From: Prunus persica
Lineage: Eukaryota > Streptophyta > Magnoliopsida > Rosales > Rosaceae
Length of the DNA: 64,000 nucleotides
Assembly (NCBI RefSeq): GCF_000346465.2
Contig: NC_034016.1
Coordinates: forward strand, 20,452,442 to 20,516,441
Direction: 5' to 3'
In this document: piece after piece, positions 54,970 to 64,000 of the stretch
Position numbering within the stretch: position 1 is the first letter of the stretch
Layout of the letters: every line of letters begins with the position of its first letter
Notes under the pieces: generated by a model
Seen by the model: the letters and a program-made list of their open reading frames with translations, nothing else
What the model was told of the DNA's origin: nothing
Databases searched by the model: none
Position numbers and translations under genes: made by a program

Positions 54970-55677
54970 GAGCATCTCCACCCATAAGGGCTAAGTCTAG
55001 GGCAAGGGCAAGCAAGGGCTGCCACTATTCACGTGAATAGTGTCAGGCTTGCCATTTGTGGTTCCATCCATGAGGGCTAAGTCTAGGGCAAGTCTAAGGC
55101 AATTACTATTCACTTAAATTTATTTTATTTTATTTATACTTAAATCATTGATTTTGATAAGCTTTTCGGATAAGATTTTCAATTCCCAAGTGTTAATATT
55201 TATCGTAAAATCCTCACCTAAAAATCAAGATAACATTTTCGGACAAAATTTTGAAATTAAATTGGTGTGGAAAGTGAATAATATTGGTAGGTATGTATAG
55301 AAAAAAATTTCAGAATTTTTTGATATATTTTTTAAAATTTTTTGATTTTTTGTTCAATTTTTTAAAGCCAAAAATTGGACAATCGTTGGATTGTGCAATA
55401 TTTTTTGATCGGAGGCTCCAGGAGAAGCCACATGGCTTGTAACTATTGGGCAATGTGGGCTAGTTGGGTCCAACAGTAATAAAAAATTTGAAAATCAGCT
55501 GCTGACATCATGCTGATGTCAGCAGCCCGAGGGCAACAGCCCAGGCAGAATTAGCCTTTGGGCTTGCCCAGGCTGGTGGGACCCACCATTTGCCCTGGCT
55601 CATTGTTGTGCGCTGGAGCTGGAATGGGCTGCCAGGGGGGCCTTTTGCCCAGGTTTGGTGCAGCGGTGGACATGCTC
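54970..55677. mobile_element. PIF/Harbinger-type MITE in the P450 promoter
   Basis: 708 bp with terminal inverted repeats GAGCATCTCCACCC and, inverted, GAGCATGTCCACCG (12/14). Flanked by a TAA target duplication (54967-54969, 55678-55680), as expected for PIF/Harbinger. Inner part has GGGCTAAGTCTAGGGCAAG repeats at ~54984 and ~55072, and hairpins such as TTCACGTGAA. No transposase frame. Confidence 0.82.
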
Positions 55678-57310
55678 TAAAAGAAAATTTTAGACTTTTC
55701 AATTTTCCCAAACAATTACCTAAAAAGTATGCTTGACTAGACTTAGTCTCATAAAGAGCTTCCTGGATTTATGTTCACATAATGACAAAGACGTCTATAC
55801 GTAAGCAAAGTTGTCATGATGGTTGAGAAGTTCATGTAGTAACCACCTATTTAACAGGTGTAGGATTTTATACAAAAAAATCTCGATGTTATTAGAAGTG
55901 AAATTATTTATTATATAAAAATTTTTATTTTATTAAATTTCATGAAATTCATGTATTCTTCCAGTGAACCAAAAAACTTATATTGTCTTGGGCCCTTACC
56001 GTCCCTTGTTCTCTTGATAATATCATGGATTGGGGACAATAATATGACAATTTGAGTTTCTATCATTTCTCTTCTTTTTATGTGATCCTCTCACTATATA
56101 CTATTTGTTTGTGTTTGTTTTAAGAAAGTAGAAGCAACCCTGCTTTTGCAAAGTTCCCTCTTCATTGTTTGAACTGCTACCACGAAATAAAATAGGTAAA
56201 AGCATTTTCAGATAATAAAAAATAATTCAAACATTAGAAGTTTTTATGGGTTATAAAATCGTTCGGAACGTTTCTTAACAAAGGTACTTTGATGAAGTAC
56301 TTGGGTTTTTATGAAAGATTTCAGTGTATTTATGATAAAAGCAATAAAAACGATTGAGCAAAAACGCTTTCTAGACAAGTATTTACAAATGGGTTCTAAC
56401 ATGATTCTTGTGTTTGTATTCATCATTTTTTATTTTTGTTTGTTTTTCTTTCCACTACGTAAGCAAAACCGTCACAATGAGGGTCGTTATCAGCTGTGAG
56501 AATGGCACATTGCTGTTTCTTCGTTATGGGAGTTTTCTATGGTCAATGTACGGTCACCAATGGATTGGGGAAAGGCCTGTAAGTCTTTTGAAACTTGAAA
56601 GCTTAGCCAGGAAGTATCCACCAATCCCATTGCACAAGTCATGTTCCAAAAGCCAAAGAATACATTATTGCCAAAGTCATCGAGTTATTATATGTAACCA
56701 CCAAGCAATTTACTTAGCAAAGGAACTTCTTACATCAGAGAGGGTGCACAGATGGGCCGCCGCTCATGAGTAGTGATCCGACGAGAGAAACTAGCATCAG
56801 AGGTTAATGGTTGAAGGCTGGGGGCTGGGCCAATAAAGAAATGAAAAGGTGGGCAAGGAAGGCTCAACTAGCTAGATGGGCCGCCGCTCATGAGTAGTGA
56901 TCTAATGTTTGATCCGCCAGCCGAACAAGTAAGGGATTTCTCGTAGGCCTCATTATTTGACCCGCGGGCTCATGGGTCGATGGGGGCCTGCCAGGCCCAT
57001 CGAAAAAAAGTTCGGTCCGGCTCGTTATGGATTTTGAGATGACCCGGCCCGCCTTGGGCCAGGTTAGGCTTGGACTTGGGTGTCTAAAGACCGGCCCGGC
57101 CCGCCCACAAAAGCCTGACCCGTTAGGCCCGCAAATATATATAATTATGTATAAATAAGAGTTTAGGTTTAGGATTATATCACTTAAATCACATATATAA
57201 TTTGTTTCATTTCATTTACTTTTCTTTACTCATTCCTAGTTTATAATTGGATGATTAGCACATTAATTTGTGTCAATTATTAATTCAACAATTATATATA
57301 TATATACACA
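55678..57310. other. Intergenic; part of a GGCCCG-rich repeat begins near 56940
   Basis: No gene recognised. An ORF at 56408-56773 has no family features. From 56940 the DNA is GGCCCG/GGGCC-rich (GACCCGCGGGCTCATGGG), matching 58110-58340 in inverse style, so these may be the two ends of a decayed hAT-like element enclosing 57.1-58.1 kb. Confidence 0.4.
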
Positions 57311-57313
57311 CAC

Positions 57314-57703
57314 AGAGCTTCCATTGAGGGATCCTTCTTATTTGAGGGATACCCCTTGTAGACCCTACTCCGGATTATATTTCACTAATCAAAACCATCT
57401 ATTTTGTAGATACTCATTCAAAGATGATCTCTACAAAAAATTACTTAAATCAGATATCATTTGGCCACTCAATTGAGTTATTGAAATTTTAGTATTTTCT
57501 TGAAGCACCATGTTCATTGATTTTGTAAGACACAATTGGATATCGAAACGGTTTCCGATTTGTCTAATTTTTAGTAAGGATGATCTATGAATGAAGACCT
57601 AAAAAATAGATGGTTTGGATCATTGGGAAAAAAATGGTATGGTACCCTAAAGGGCGTCCTTCAAATAAAATTATTTAAGGGATCCCTCAATAGAAGGGGA
57701 CTG
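57314..57703. mobile_element. MITE with terminal inverted repeats, inside a TA/CA microsatellite
   Basis: Left end CAGAGCTTCCATTGAGGGATCC; the right end, inverted, CAGTCCCCTTCTATTGAGGGATCCC. The shared core TTGAGGGATCC and the CAG tips give a ~20-bp imperfect inverted repeat. Subterminal TATTTGAGGGATACCCC and its inverse GGGCGTCCTTCAAATA add support. About 390 bp, non-coding. The flanks are (TA)n, so a TA duplication cannot be distinguished. Confidence 0.7.
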
Positions 57704-58389
57704 ATATATATATATATATATATATAAGATGAACAACATATCACATCACCAAATATAATCATATCACGAAACATAATCGTACCACCAAATATAATCATGC
57801 TTTTCTTGAACGCATCACCAAATATTTGCATATTTATTCATACCATCCTTTAAATTTTTATTTTTATTTTTTTTATACTTAGTTTTTTTAAAAAAATGAT
57901 TTCTTAAAACGTATTACGATCTAATTATGTAATAACATCAAAAATAATACTTGGTTTTATTATTTTTGTGAAAATCTTATAAGTTGTGTGACTTTATTGG
58001 ATGTTTTATGAATTTGGTTTGAAGTGAAAATATTGAAATTAAGTGAGTTTAATCTCAAATTTGGACTAAAATGCCTTTATGATTAAGTTTATGATTTTTT
58101 TTTTAATGAAGTAGGGCTCATTTAGGCCCGGCCCGTTGAGTTTAGTCAGGCCCAGCCCGATGGGCTTTCTCAAGCCCGGCTCATAGGTCGGGCTTGGACT
58201 TTGAATTTTCTAAAAAAATCCGGTCTAGTTCGGCCCGATATTTTCTTTCTCCTCTTTAAAGCCCAGCCCAGCCCAACCCAAGTCTATTAAATTTAGGTCG
58301 GGTTAACCCGACCCGGCCCATTGACGAGCTCTAGCTAGCTGGGCCCTTATTTATTTAGGACTAGTTTGGTGCCCTAGCTAAAGTAGGTA

Positions 58390-58663
58390 CTAGTTAGCCA
58401 ACCTGAGGAGCCTTGGTGTGACGCGGTTTCGATTGATCCAGACCCAGACCATGTCACACCTTAAGTCCCTAGTGGTTGGAGAGCCTTCCAGTATGACGAT
58501 TACTCCAACATTATGATTCTCTCACTCTATCTTTTCCGCTGCAACTTCTCCACTTTGCCCCACAAGCCACAACTTTTTACCTGTTGTTGTGAAAATTAAT
58601 TAATTGTAACTAATAATTAAGTATGTTAATCCCACAATTAATCTTACCTGGACAACTTGACAT
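58390..58663 (-). pseudogene. Potato inhibitor I, fourth copy, broken
   Basis: Exon 1 (MSSCPG, from 58663) with a good donor and acceptor, but exon 2 lacks the PEV of WPEVVG, has TGA in I-E-R-E-N, and carries the same terminal frame slip as the 51.6-kb copy (RNRVTPRLLRL instead of a PxVG end). Loop SPTTRDLRCD. Sharing two lesions with the third copy means the ancestor was already dead when it duplicated. Confidence 0.82.
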
Positions 58664-58794
58664 TGTTGTAGCTAGCTTCCTCCTGATCTCACACACTGAT
58701 ATTTATATATATTTTTTGATGATATTTATAGATTGGAAGAGTTCACTTTCAATTCAAGCATCTACTTAATTCACTTTGATGCTGACTATGTATA

Positions 58795-60260
58795 TGTCAC
58801 GCCCCGAACTCGGGGTAGGTGAAAATCCCGTGCTCGGCGCGTGAGAAAATAAAAACTAAAATAAAATAAAAATAAAATAAATAATTGTTTAAAATAAACT
58901 TCTTTTATAAATAAATATTTAAAATAAAAAATAAAAAAGCTCCCAAAATGTTACAACTTTACAAGAAATAAATAAAGCTCTACTACTCTCATCTAATTTA
59001 GCCTTAATTGATTTAATCCTTGTTTTGCCTACTAATTCATCTGAAAAATTAAACAGGGTAAAGGGTGAGCAACCACAGCTCAGTAGGGACATAAGACCTT
59101 ACCACAATAGATTGATATAACTAAATTATATGACATGCAATCACACAACCAAATATCACATTAATAATAATGCATGAATGAACTTCAATTCTACCCAACC
59201 CGTTAATTTATATAATAGGGCAAGCAAATCTGCATGTCCCATACCATGTACTTTACCACTGTGATTCCGAATGCCCCATTATATAAAATAACACCCATAT
59301 CAATTATCCCATAATTCCCTTTTTGCTAGTCATCTTGTCTAAACCATTGATCTCCAAGCCCAAATCACCCAATCGACAATTATACCGCCGATTTCCTAAT
59401 CTACTGTGCACACGGGCTCGCCTGAACTTGGTCCCTACAATGGTCAGACTAAACTACACAAAAGATCCTTCCCATTACCCTCTTTTCCCTAATTATTTTC
59501 TCAATCCAACAACTCCAACCAATTACCATGACATGATATAAGTATGCCAATATTATGCAAATAGTTCACAATACATAAATATCATATAGTAAGAATATTA
59601 TACAATATCAAAAATACCCATTATAATAGCACACATAATATAGAATTCACGAAATTTAATTAAATCAATCTTTGTAAAAGGTCACCAAAAAACCCCTACC
59701 TCAATTCCAAAGCAAGCTCAAAATTTTAAGAAAACACAAGCTTCTCTCTCCTTTCAATTGTAAAATGCCCTATTTATATTAAGGAAAAGTCGGTTGCTAC
59801 TAACTTATGGCGGCTAACAAAATAACGTGTTGTCGATTTGGCATGATATTAACAAGATAAGGCTGCCAGCAACCCAAAATTATAGCATGAGGTGTCTCAT
59901 GCTCTGCAAAGTAAATAGATAAACTCAAGGTGATAATGCATGTAATGAATATAAAACTGCCAGGTATAAAATGTCATAGCATGAGGTGTTGCAAATGTAA
60001 TAGGATTACTACACCTTTCAACTCAGCCATTTAACATGCATGAAGTGAACTACACATGAATAACAAGCTTCTTTATATATTTATTTAATAATTAAAGAAA
60101 CTAAATATTATCATAAATATATAAATATATAAGTATTATTATAATAATATTTATAATAATTAAAAAAATATGTAACAACAATATATATAATCAATTTAAA
60201 TATATAACTAAATAGGCAGTAAAATATATATATTTTTAAAAATTCGGTTTTTCACAGTTT
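58795..60260. mobile_element. 1.47-kb insertion of unknown class
   Basis: The paralogous stretch at ~51995-52020 reads GACTATGTATAGCTTCGTG uninterrupted. Here GACTATGTATA is followed by TGTCACGCCCCGAACTCGGGG, and AGCTTCGTG resumes at 60261. The insert has no long ORF. Its start, with the hairpin CCCCGAACTCGGGG, is a motif I associate with dispersed plant elements. I see no clear terminal repeats or target-site duplication. Confidence 0.7.
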
Positions 60261-61308
60261 AGCTTCGTGTCAGTCACTTATTTGACTTTGATGCTGACCA
60301 GGTCGACCTCGGGCAATCCTTCCAAACCAACTCTGCAAGACCAAGTAGGTCATCGTCTAGAATGAGTGCAACTTGTTAGTAGCGGTTGAGTTTGGACTCA
60401 CATTTCAGCCGACCCATTTGAGGTCTGGCTTGAGATCAAATGGCCTCTTATGCACAAATTCATACTTGGCCTTTTATGCACTTCCAACAAATAAGCGTGA
60501 GAACTCCCACGCTTATAAAAACTTAAATGTTATAAAAATAATTATCATAGTATAAAAAATACCACTGAATATTGGGAGTAAGATTGTATTTGCTCTTATG
60601 ATTTTTATAATGACAGAACTTTCTCATTCTGATAAAACTCTTCTAGGATTAAGCTCTCACTCTCTCAAATTTCTCTCTCTCTATTTTCTCTTTGGATCGG
60701 TGGTGTCCTACAACTGAATGAGCAAGCCTATTTATAGGCAAATTAGATGATTTCCCGTGCATCTCCAAAATCTTCTTTTCCTAACATCATCATCATTTTC
60801 CTTTTGACTATTATTTTCTTATTTCATTCAAATTTTCAACAAAATAATACCCGTACATATCAAGTGATAAACGCTTCAAAATGGAAAATGGGAGACACCA
60901 ATCCCAATTGAGAGTTGGCATTGGGAGGTTAACTAAACTGATGTTGGTTGGCAGATTCTTCCATTGCTAAGTTACCGTTTTAAGCCGATGTTCACTTATG
61001 TTTTTTTTTGGGGTAAACACGTTTTATTTCCTCTTTTTTTTGGTTTAATGTACACATCTATGCAGACGTGCTCGCGTTTCATTTATTTGCCCTTGTTTTT
61101 TATTGGTCGGACGGACGACTTCTCGACTTTCGAGTCATAGTGAAACTTTACCTTTTTAAGGTTTGATCATAAACTTATGGAACAAAAGTTCCTCGCTGTA
61201 CGGACAGGTCTTGCTTCTTCACAAGGTCTTGTCCAAAGTCTTTCAAGTTCCGATTTCAGAGCTGAGGACAACGACAAGGAAAACGATACGAAGAAGCTGA
61301 AGCTGAAG
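60261..61308. other. Intergenic upstream of the second HVA22-like gene
   Basis: 60261-60362 continues the paralogy with 52015-52126 (GGGCAATCCTTCCAAACCAACTC). The rest is AT-rich, with no gene. An open frame from 61177 runs into exon 1 and is probably 5' UTR. Confidence 0.5.
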
Positions 61309-63189
61309 ATGGGCTTCGTGGGTCTTGTTGAATTTGCCTTTCAGTGCTTTGATGTTCTTGCATGGTATGCTTTGCTCTAAGAGAAACAGTTGATCAAATT
61401 TTTCTCAGAATATGATATAGTAAGCTTGTCATCATTTCCATGTTGTTTGTGATTTTTTATTTTTCCTCTTGTCTTTTATTTTTTGGGTTTTTTTCTTTTT
61501 TGTTTTTAATTGCAGCCCTCTACTTGCTCTGCTGTATCCTCTGTAAGCCTCTCTGCCCCACCCTCATACATTTTTATTTTGAAGAAACAATGTTTTTCTT
61601 TACCAATTTTGTTCCGATTTCAAATTTTTCGATATTACATTTGATGATGTCATGATGATGATTACTTTATAATAATTTTGTTTTGATTAATGACGACTTA
61701 AAAACTGCAATATCGATGTTGATACAGTGATGAAGATCTCCTTGATGTTTGTATTTTCTTTTGACAGATGTTGTTCCATTAGGGCGATTGAGGCCAATTC
61801 TATTTCAGATTCTCAGAGGTTGAATGCTTATTGGGTTGTCTTCTCATTGATTTTGCTCTTTGAACATGCATTTATGAAGTTCCTTGAATGGTAATTCTGC
61901 TGTTTATTTTATTGCATATTTTAGGCAAGAAAAGCTTTGACAGAACTTTCAGGCTAGTTATCATGAAATCCTTTCAGAAGTGTGAATTTAATGTTGCGAG
62001 TTTCCCCCAAGTTTCGCTCAATTAATTTGATCGTCCATAATTTTTATTTCTTAATACATACATTGTAAATAAAATTGAAAAAGGAATGAGATTTTCAAAC
62101 ATTTCCTAGCCTTCACTAGAATAATAAGGAGAGCAGAGATTTTCACAATCTGGTTGTTCTCAATTTCTGGAATCTTCTTCCGACCGCCATGAAAAATTGT
62201 CAGAAGTGAATTTGTGTGCATAATCCATTCATTGTGGTATTATTGAGACGAAACAGAGAGTTTCATAAATAATTTTGAAGTTACTTTTCAAGATGGTTGT
62301 GATATATTATGCATGTTTTCATATATGTGGTAGCTTTCTGGTAATACATTCACAATCACATGGAGTAGCAGTTAGTTTAACAGATGTATGAACACAATTG
62401 TAATACGTTCATGTTTTCATATTTGACATTCTGCTCATTGCTTTTTTTTTTTTTTTTTCTTTTTCTCATTCAATTCAAACATGTGAAATGGATGTAATTC
62501 ATCATCTTCAGATCTTTGTCCCTGCAATATCACATCCATCTGCATACTTCCATAAAATCTGCCGAGTTAGGTCTCGGTCAGGTCCTTTTGGATATAGTGC
62601 TGCTGACATTTGTTATACAACTTTTCATTGTTCAATGATCATCTAGTTATGTTTCCTATTTTTCCCAAATCTGTACCTGTCAGGCTCCCACTGTGGCCGC
62701 ACATTAGGCTAATGATTGTCTTCTGGTTGCTGATACCTCAATATGGTGGTGCATTTTATGTCTATAACCACCTTATCCGTCCATGCCTCTCCGTGGACCT
62801 ACAAATTGTTATCAACTGGTTTAACAAGCGGAAGAAGTCCTCGTTTGACAGAGACAATTTTCTTGCCGAGGTGGAGAGATATGTAAAGGAGAACGGACCT
62901 GAAGCGCTGGAAAATATTGTTGCTTCCACAGTAAGTAGGTCGAATTCTATGAAGAAAATATTTTGTTATATATGAATAAATTATTTCCTAGAATATGCAA
63001 TTGTATAGATGCTTTGAACTGTGGAAAACCACATTCAGTTTTGGTTGTCAAGACCCTCTGTGGAATCTTTGTATAGATGCTTTGACTAATAATACGTTTC
63101 TGCTTCAGTCTGAGAAAACAAAGTCAAGTCCCGATGCGAAAGAGTTCAAAGCAGTTTCTCTGGATAATAAAGAGGTACAGTATCCCTGA
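61309..63189 (+). CDS. HVA22: HVA22/TB2-DP1-like protein, second gene
   Basis: Exons 61309-61364, 61516-61542, 61768-61890, 62684-62930 and 63109-63189, with the same exon lengths and phases as the 25.3-kb gene for exons 1-3. Product 177 aa if exon 5 reads through to TGA: MGFVGLVEFAFQCFDVLA, PLLALLYPL, SIRAIEANSI, YWVVFSLILLFEHAF, LPLWPHIRLMIVFWLLIP, GAFYVYNHLIRPCL, AEVERYVKEN. The highly conserved Trp at the exon 1/2 junction becomes Cys (TG|C). There are no zinc fingers. Exon 5 is unrelated to that of the first gene. A donor GAG|GTACAG at 63174 could instead splice on to 63382, joining a gypsy chromodomain fragment in frame. Confidence 0.75.
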
Positions 63190-63384
63190 TGCAACTCGTA
63201 CAAAATTCATAGACTTTTCTATACACTCCAGTGGTTTTTCGTTGATGTCCTTTGTTAGATGAATAATGTTTAATAAGAAATTCAATTTGATTTTGAATTA
63301 TGCTTGATTTAAAGCGAAAATATATTGTGAATTTAAGTTTGCAATAGCCTAATCTATTAATTTGATGACCTAATGATGCAGAAG

Positions 63385-64000
63385 ACACCTTTTGAAGGTG
63401 CTTATGGACTTAAGCCTCAAAATGTTCTTGACTTAGTTCCACTTCCAGAAGAGATGAAGATGAGTGATGATGGAGAGGGTTTGGCGGACCAAGTGAAAAG
63501 AGTGCACGAAGAAGTGAGGGCAGTAATAAAGGCTAGTTCTGCAGACAATCAACACCGAAGAGTCAAAGATTTTGAAGAAGGTGACATGGTTTGGGTGCAT
63601 TTGAAGAAGGAAAGATTTCCAAAAGACACATACCATAAATTGAAGTCCAAGATGTTTGGGCCATATAAGGTGTTGAAGAAAATGAGCTCAATCGCTTACA
63701 TGATAGAGCTGCCACCGGATCTCCAGATTAGCCCATATTTCAATGTGTTTGATTTGTATTTGTTTGAGGGATTTGATGAAGAAACAATTTCAAAGGAGGC
63801 ACAACCATATATTGTTGAGGATGTGTTGGATGTCAAAGAGGTGACGTCAAAGAAGGGTAACCAATATAGGCGGTTCTTAGTGAAATGGTTGGGTAAGAAT
63901 GCTACTGAGAATACTTGGATTGCTGAATATGATTTAAAGAGGATTGTTGCAGAGAGATATGCTGAAGTTGTTAAAGCTTTCTCGCCAGAGTCGACTTCTT
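63385..64000 (+). pseudogene. Ty3-gypsy integrase C-terminus plus chromodomain, fragment 2 (continues past the window)
   Basis: Base-for-base like 52141-52756 except for one substitution that I noticed. Same integrase tail, GPY/F module and chromodomain, open to the window edge. It is preceded by ATGATGCAG|AAG, a good splice acceptor placed in the frame needed to continue the HVA22-like gene upstream. It could be an inert fragment, a recent duplicate, or a captured terminal exon. Confidence 0.8.

Noticed and set aside
56408..56773. 121-aa plus-strand ORF
   Set aside because: No domain, biased composition or neighbour support; it could be chance or an unrecognised repeat scrap.
56940..58340. 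A single hAT-like element bounded by the two GGCCCG-rich stretches
   Set aside because: The ends are only loosely similar and I found no target-site duplication, so I kept it as a remark rather than a called element.

Overview
The window is nuclear DNA of a dicot plant. Genes are sparse, intergenic DNA is AT-rich, and introns have GT..AG ends. Plant-specific families are present: a bHLH-MYC factor, a CYP94 P450, HVA22-like proteins, potato type I inhibitors and CTNIP/SCREW-type peptides. The repeats are also plant-like (Ty1-copia, chromodomain Ty3-gypsy, tRNA-derived SINEs, MITEs). A Rosaceae (Prunus-like) source seems plausible, but that is an impression from gene content and was not tested.

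Layout. 1-985: 5' end of a decayed Ty1-copia element on the minus strand (LTR, primer-binding site, remnant gag, protease). 1.1-13.7 kb: a tandem array of tiny secreted-peptide genes, all on the minus strand, with six intact copies, one truncated copy and one C-terminal scrap. Each encodes a 75-81 aa precursor with a signal peptide, a conserved middle and a Cys-free Pro-rich tail (GPxPxxGPxPTxP). A 100-N assembly gap lies inside the array. 15.7-40.7 kb: five more short secreted-peptide genes on the same strand. Four end in the CTNIP/SCREW signature (GPNPC-T-[HN]-I-P...C) and one is a divergent relative. Two of them lie in a ~2-3 kb segmental duplication. Interspersed are a bHLH3/JAM3-like repressor gene (17.2-18.7 kb), a five-exon HVA22-like gene with C-terminal U1-type zinc fingers (25.3-27.8 kb), a non-autonomous hAT element (32.7-33.6 kb) and a potato inhibitor I gene (35.8-36.1 kb) with a broken paralogue at 39 kb. 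44.75-51.36 kb: a full-length, apparently young copia element with LTRs that read as identical. 51.6-64 kb: two more broken potato inhibitor I copies, two near-identical copies of a Ty3-gypsy integrase-tail/chromodomain fragment (52.1 and 63.4 kb), a CYP94 P450 (53.3-54.8 kb), several MITEs, and a second HVA22-like gene (61.3-63.2 kb). Its last exon can be spliced in frame onto the second chromodomain fragment.

Functional theme (inference). CTNIP/SCREW peptides, a JAM-type bHLH, a CYP94 oxidase and potato type I inhibitors all belong to families tied to wound, jasmonate and immune signalling. The most novel item is the Cys-less peptide array. It shares an N-terminal R-x-L block and the PPSGPNP core with its CTNIP neighbours but lacks the CTNIP cysteines. 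It looks like a lineage-specific offshoot that is still expanding and decaying.
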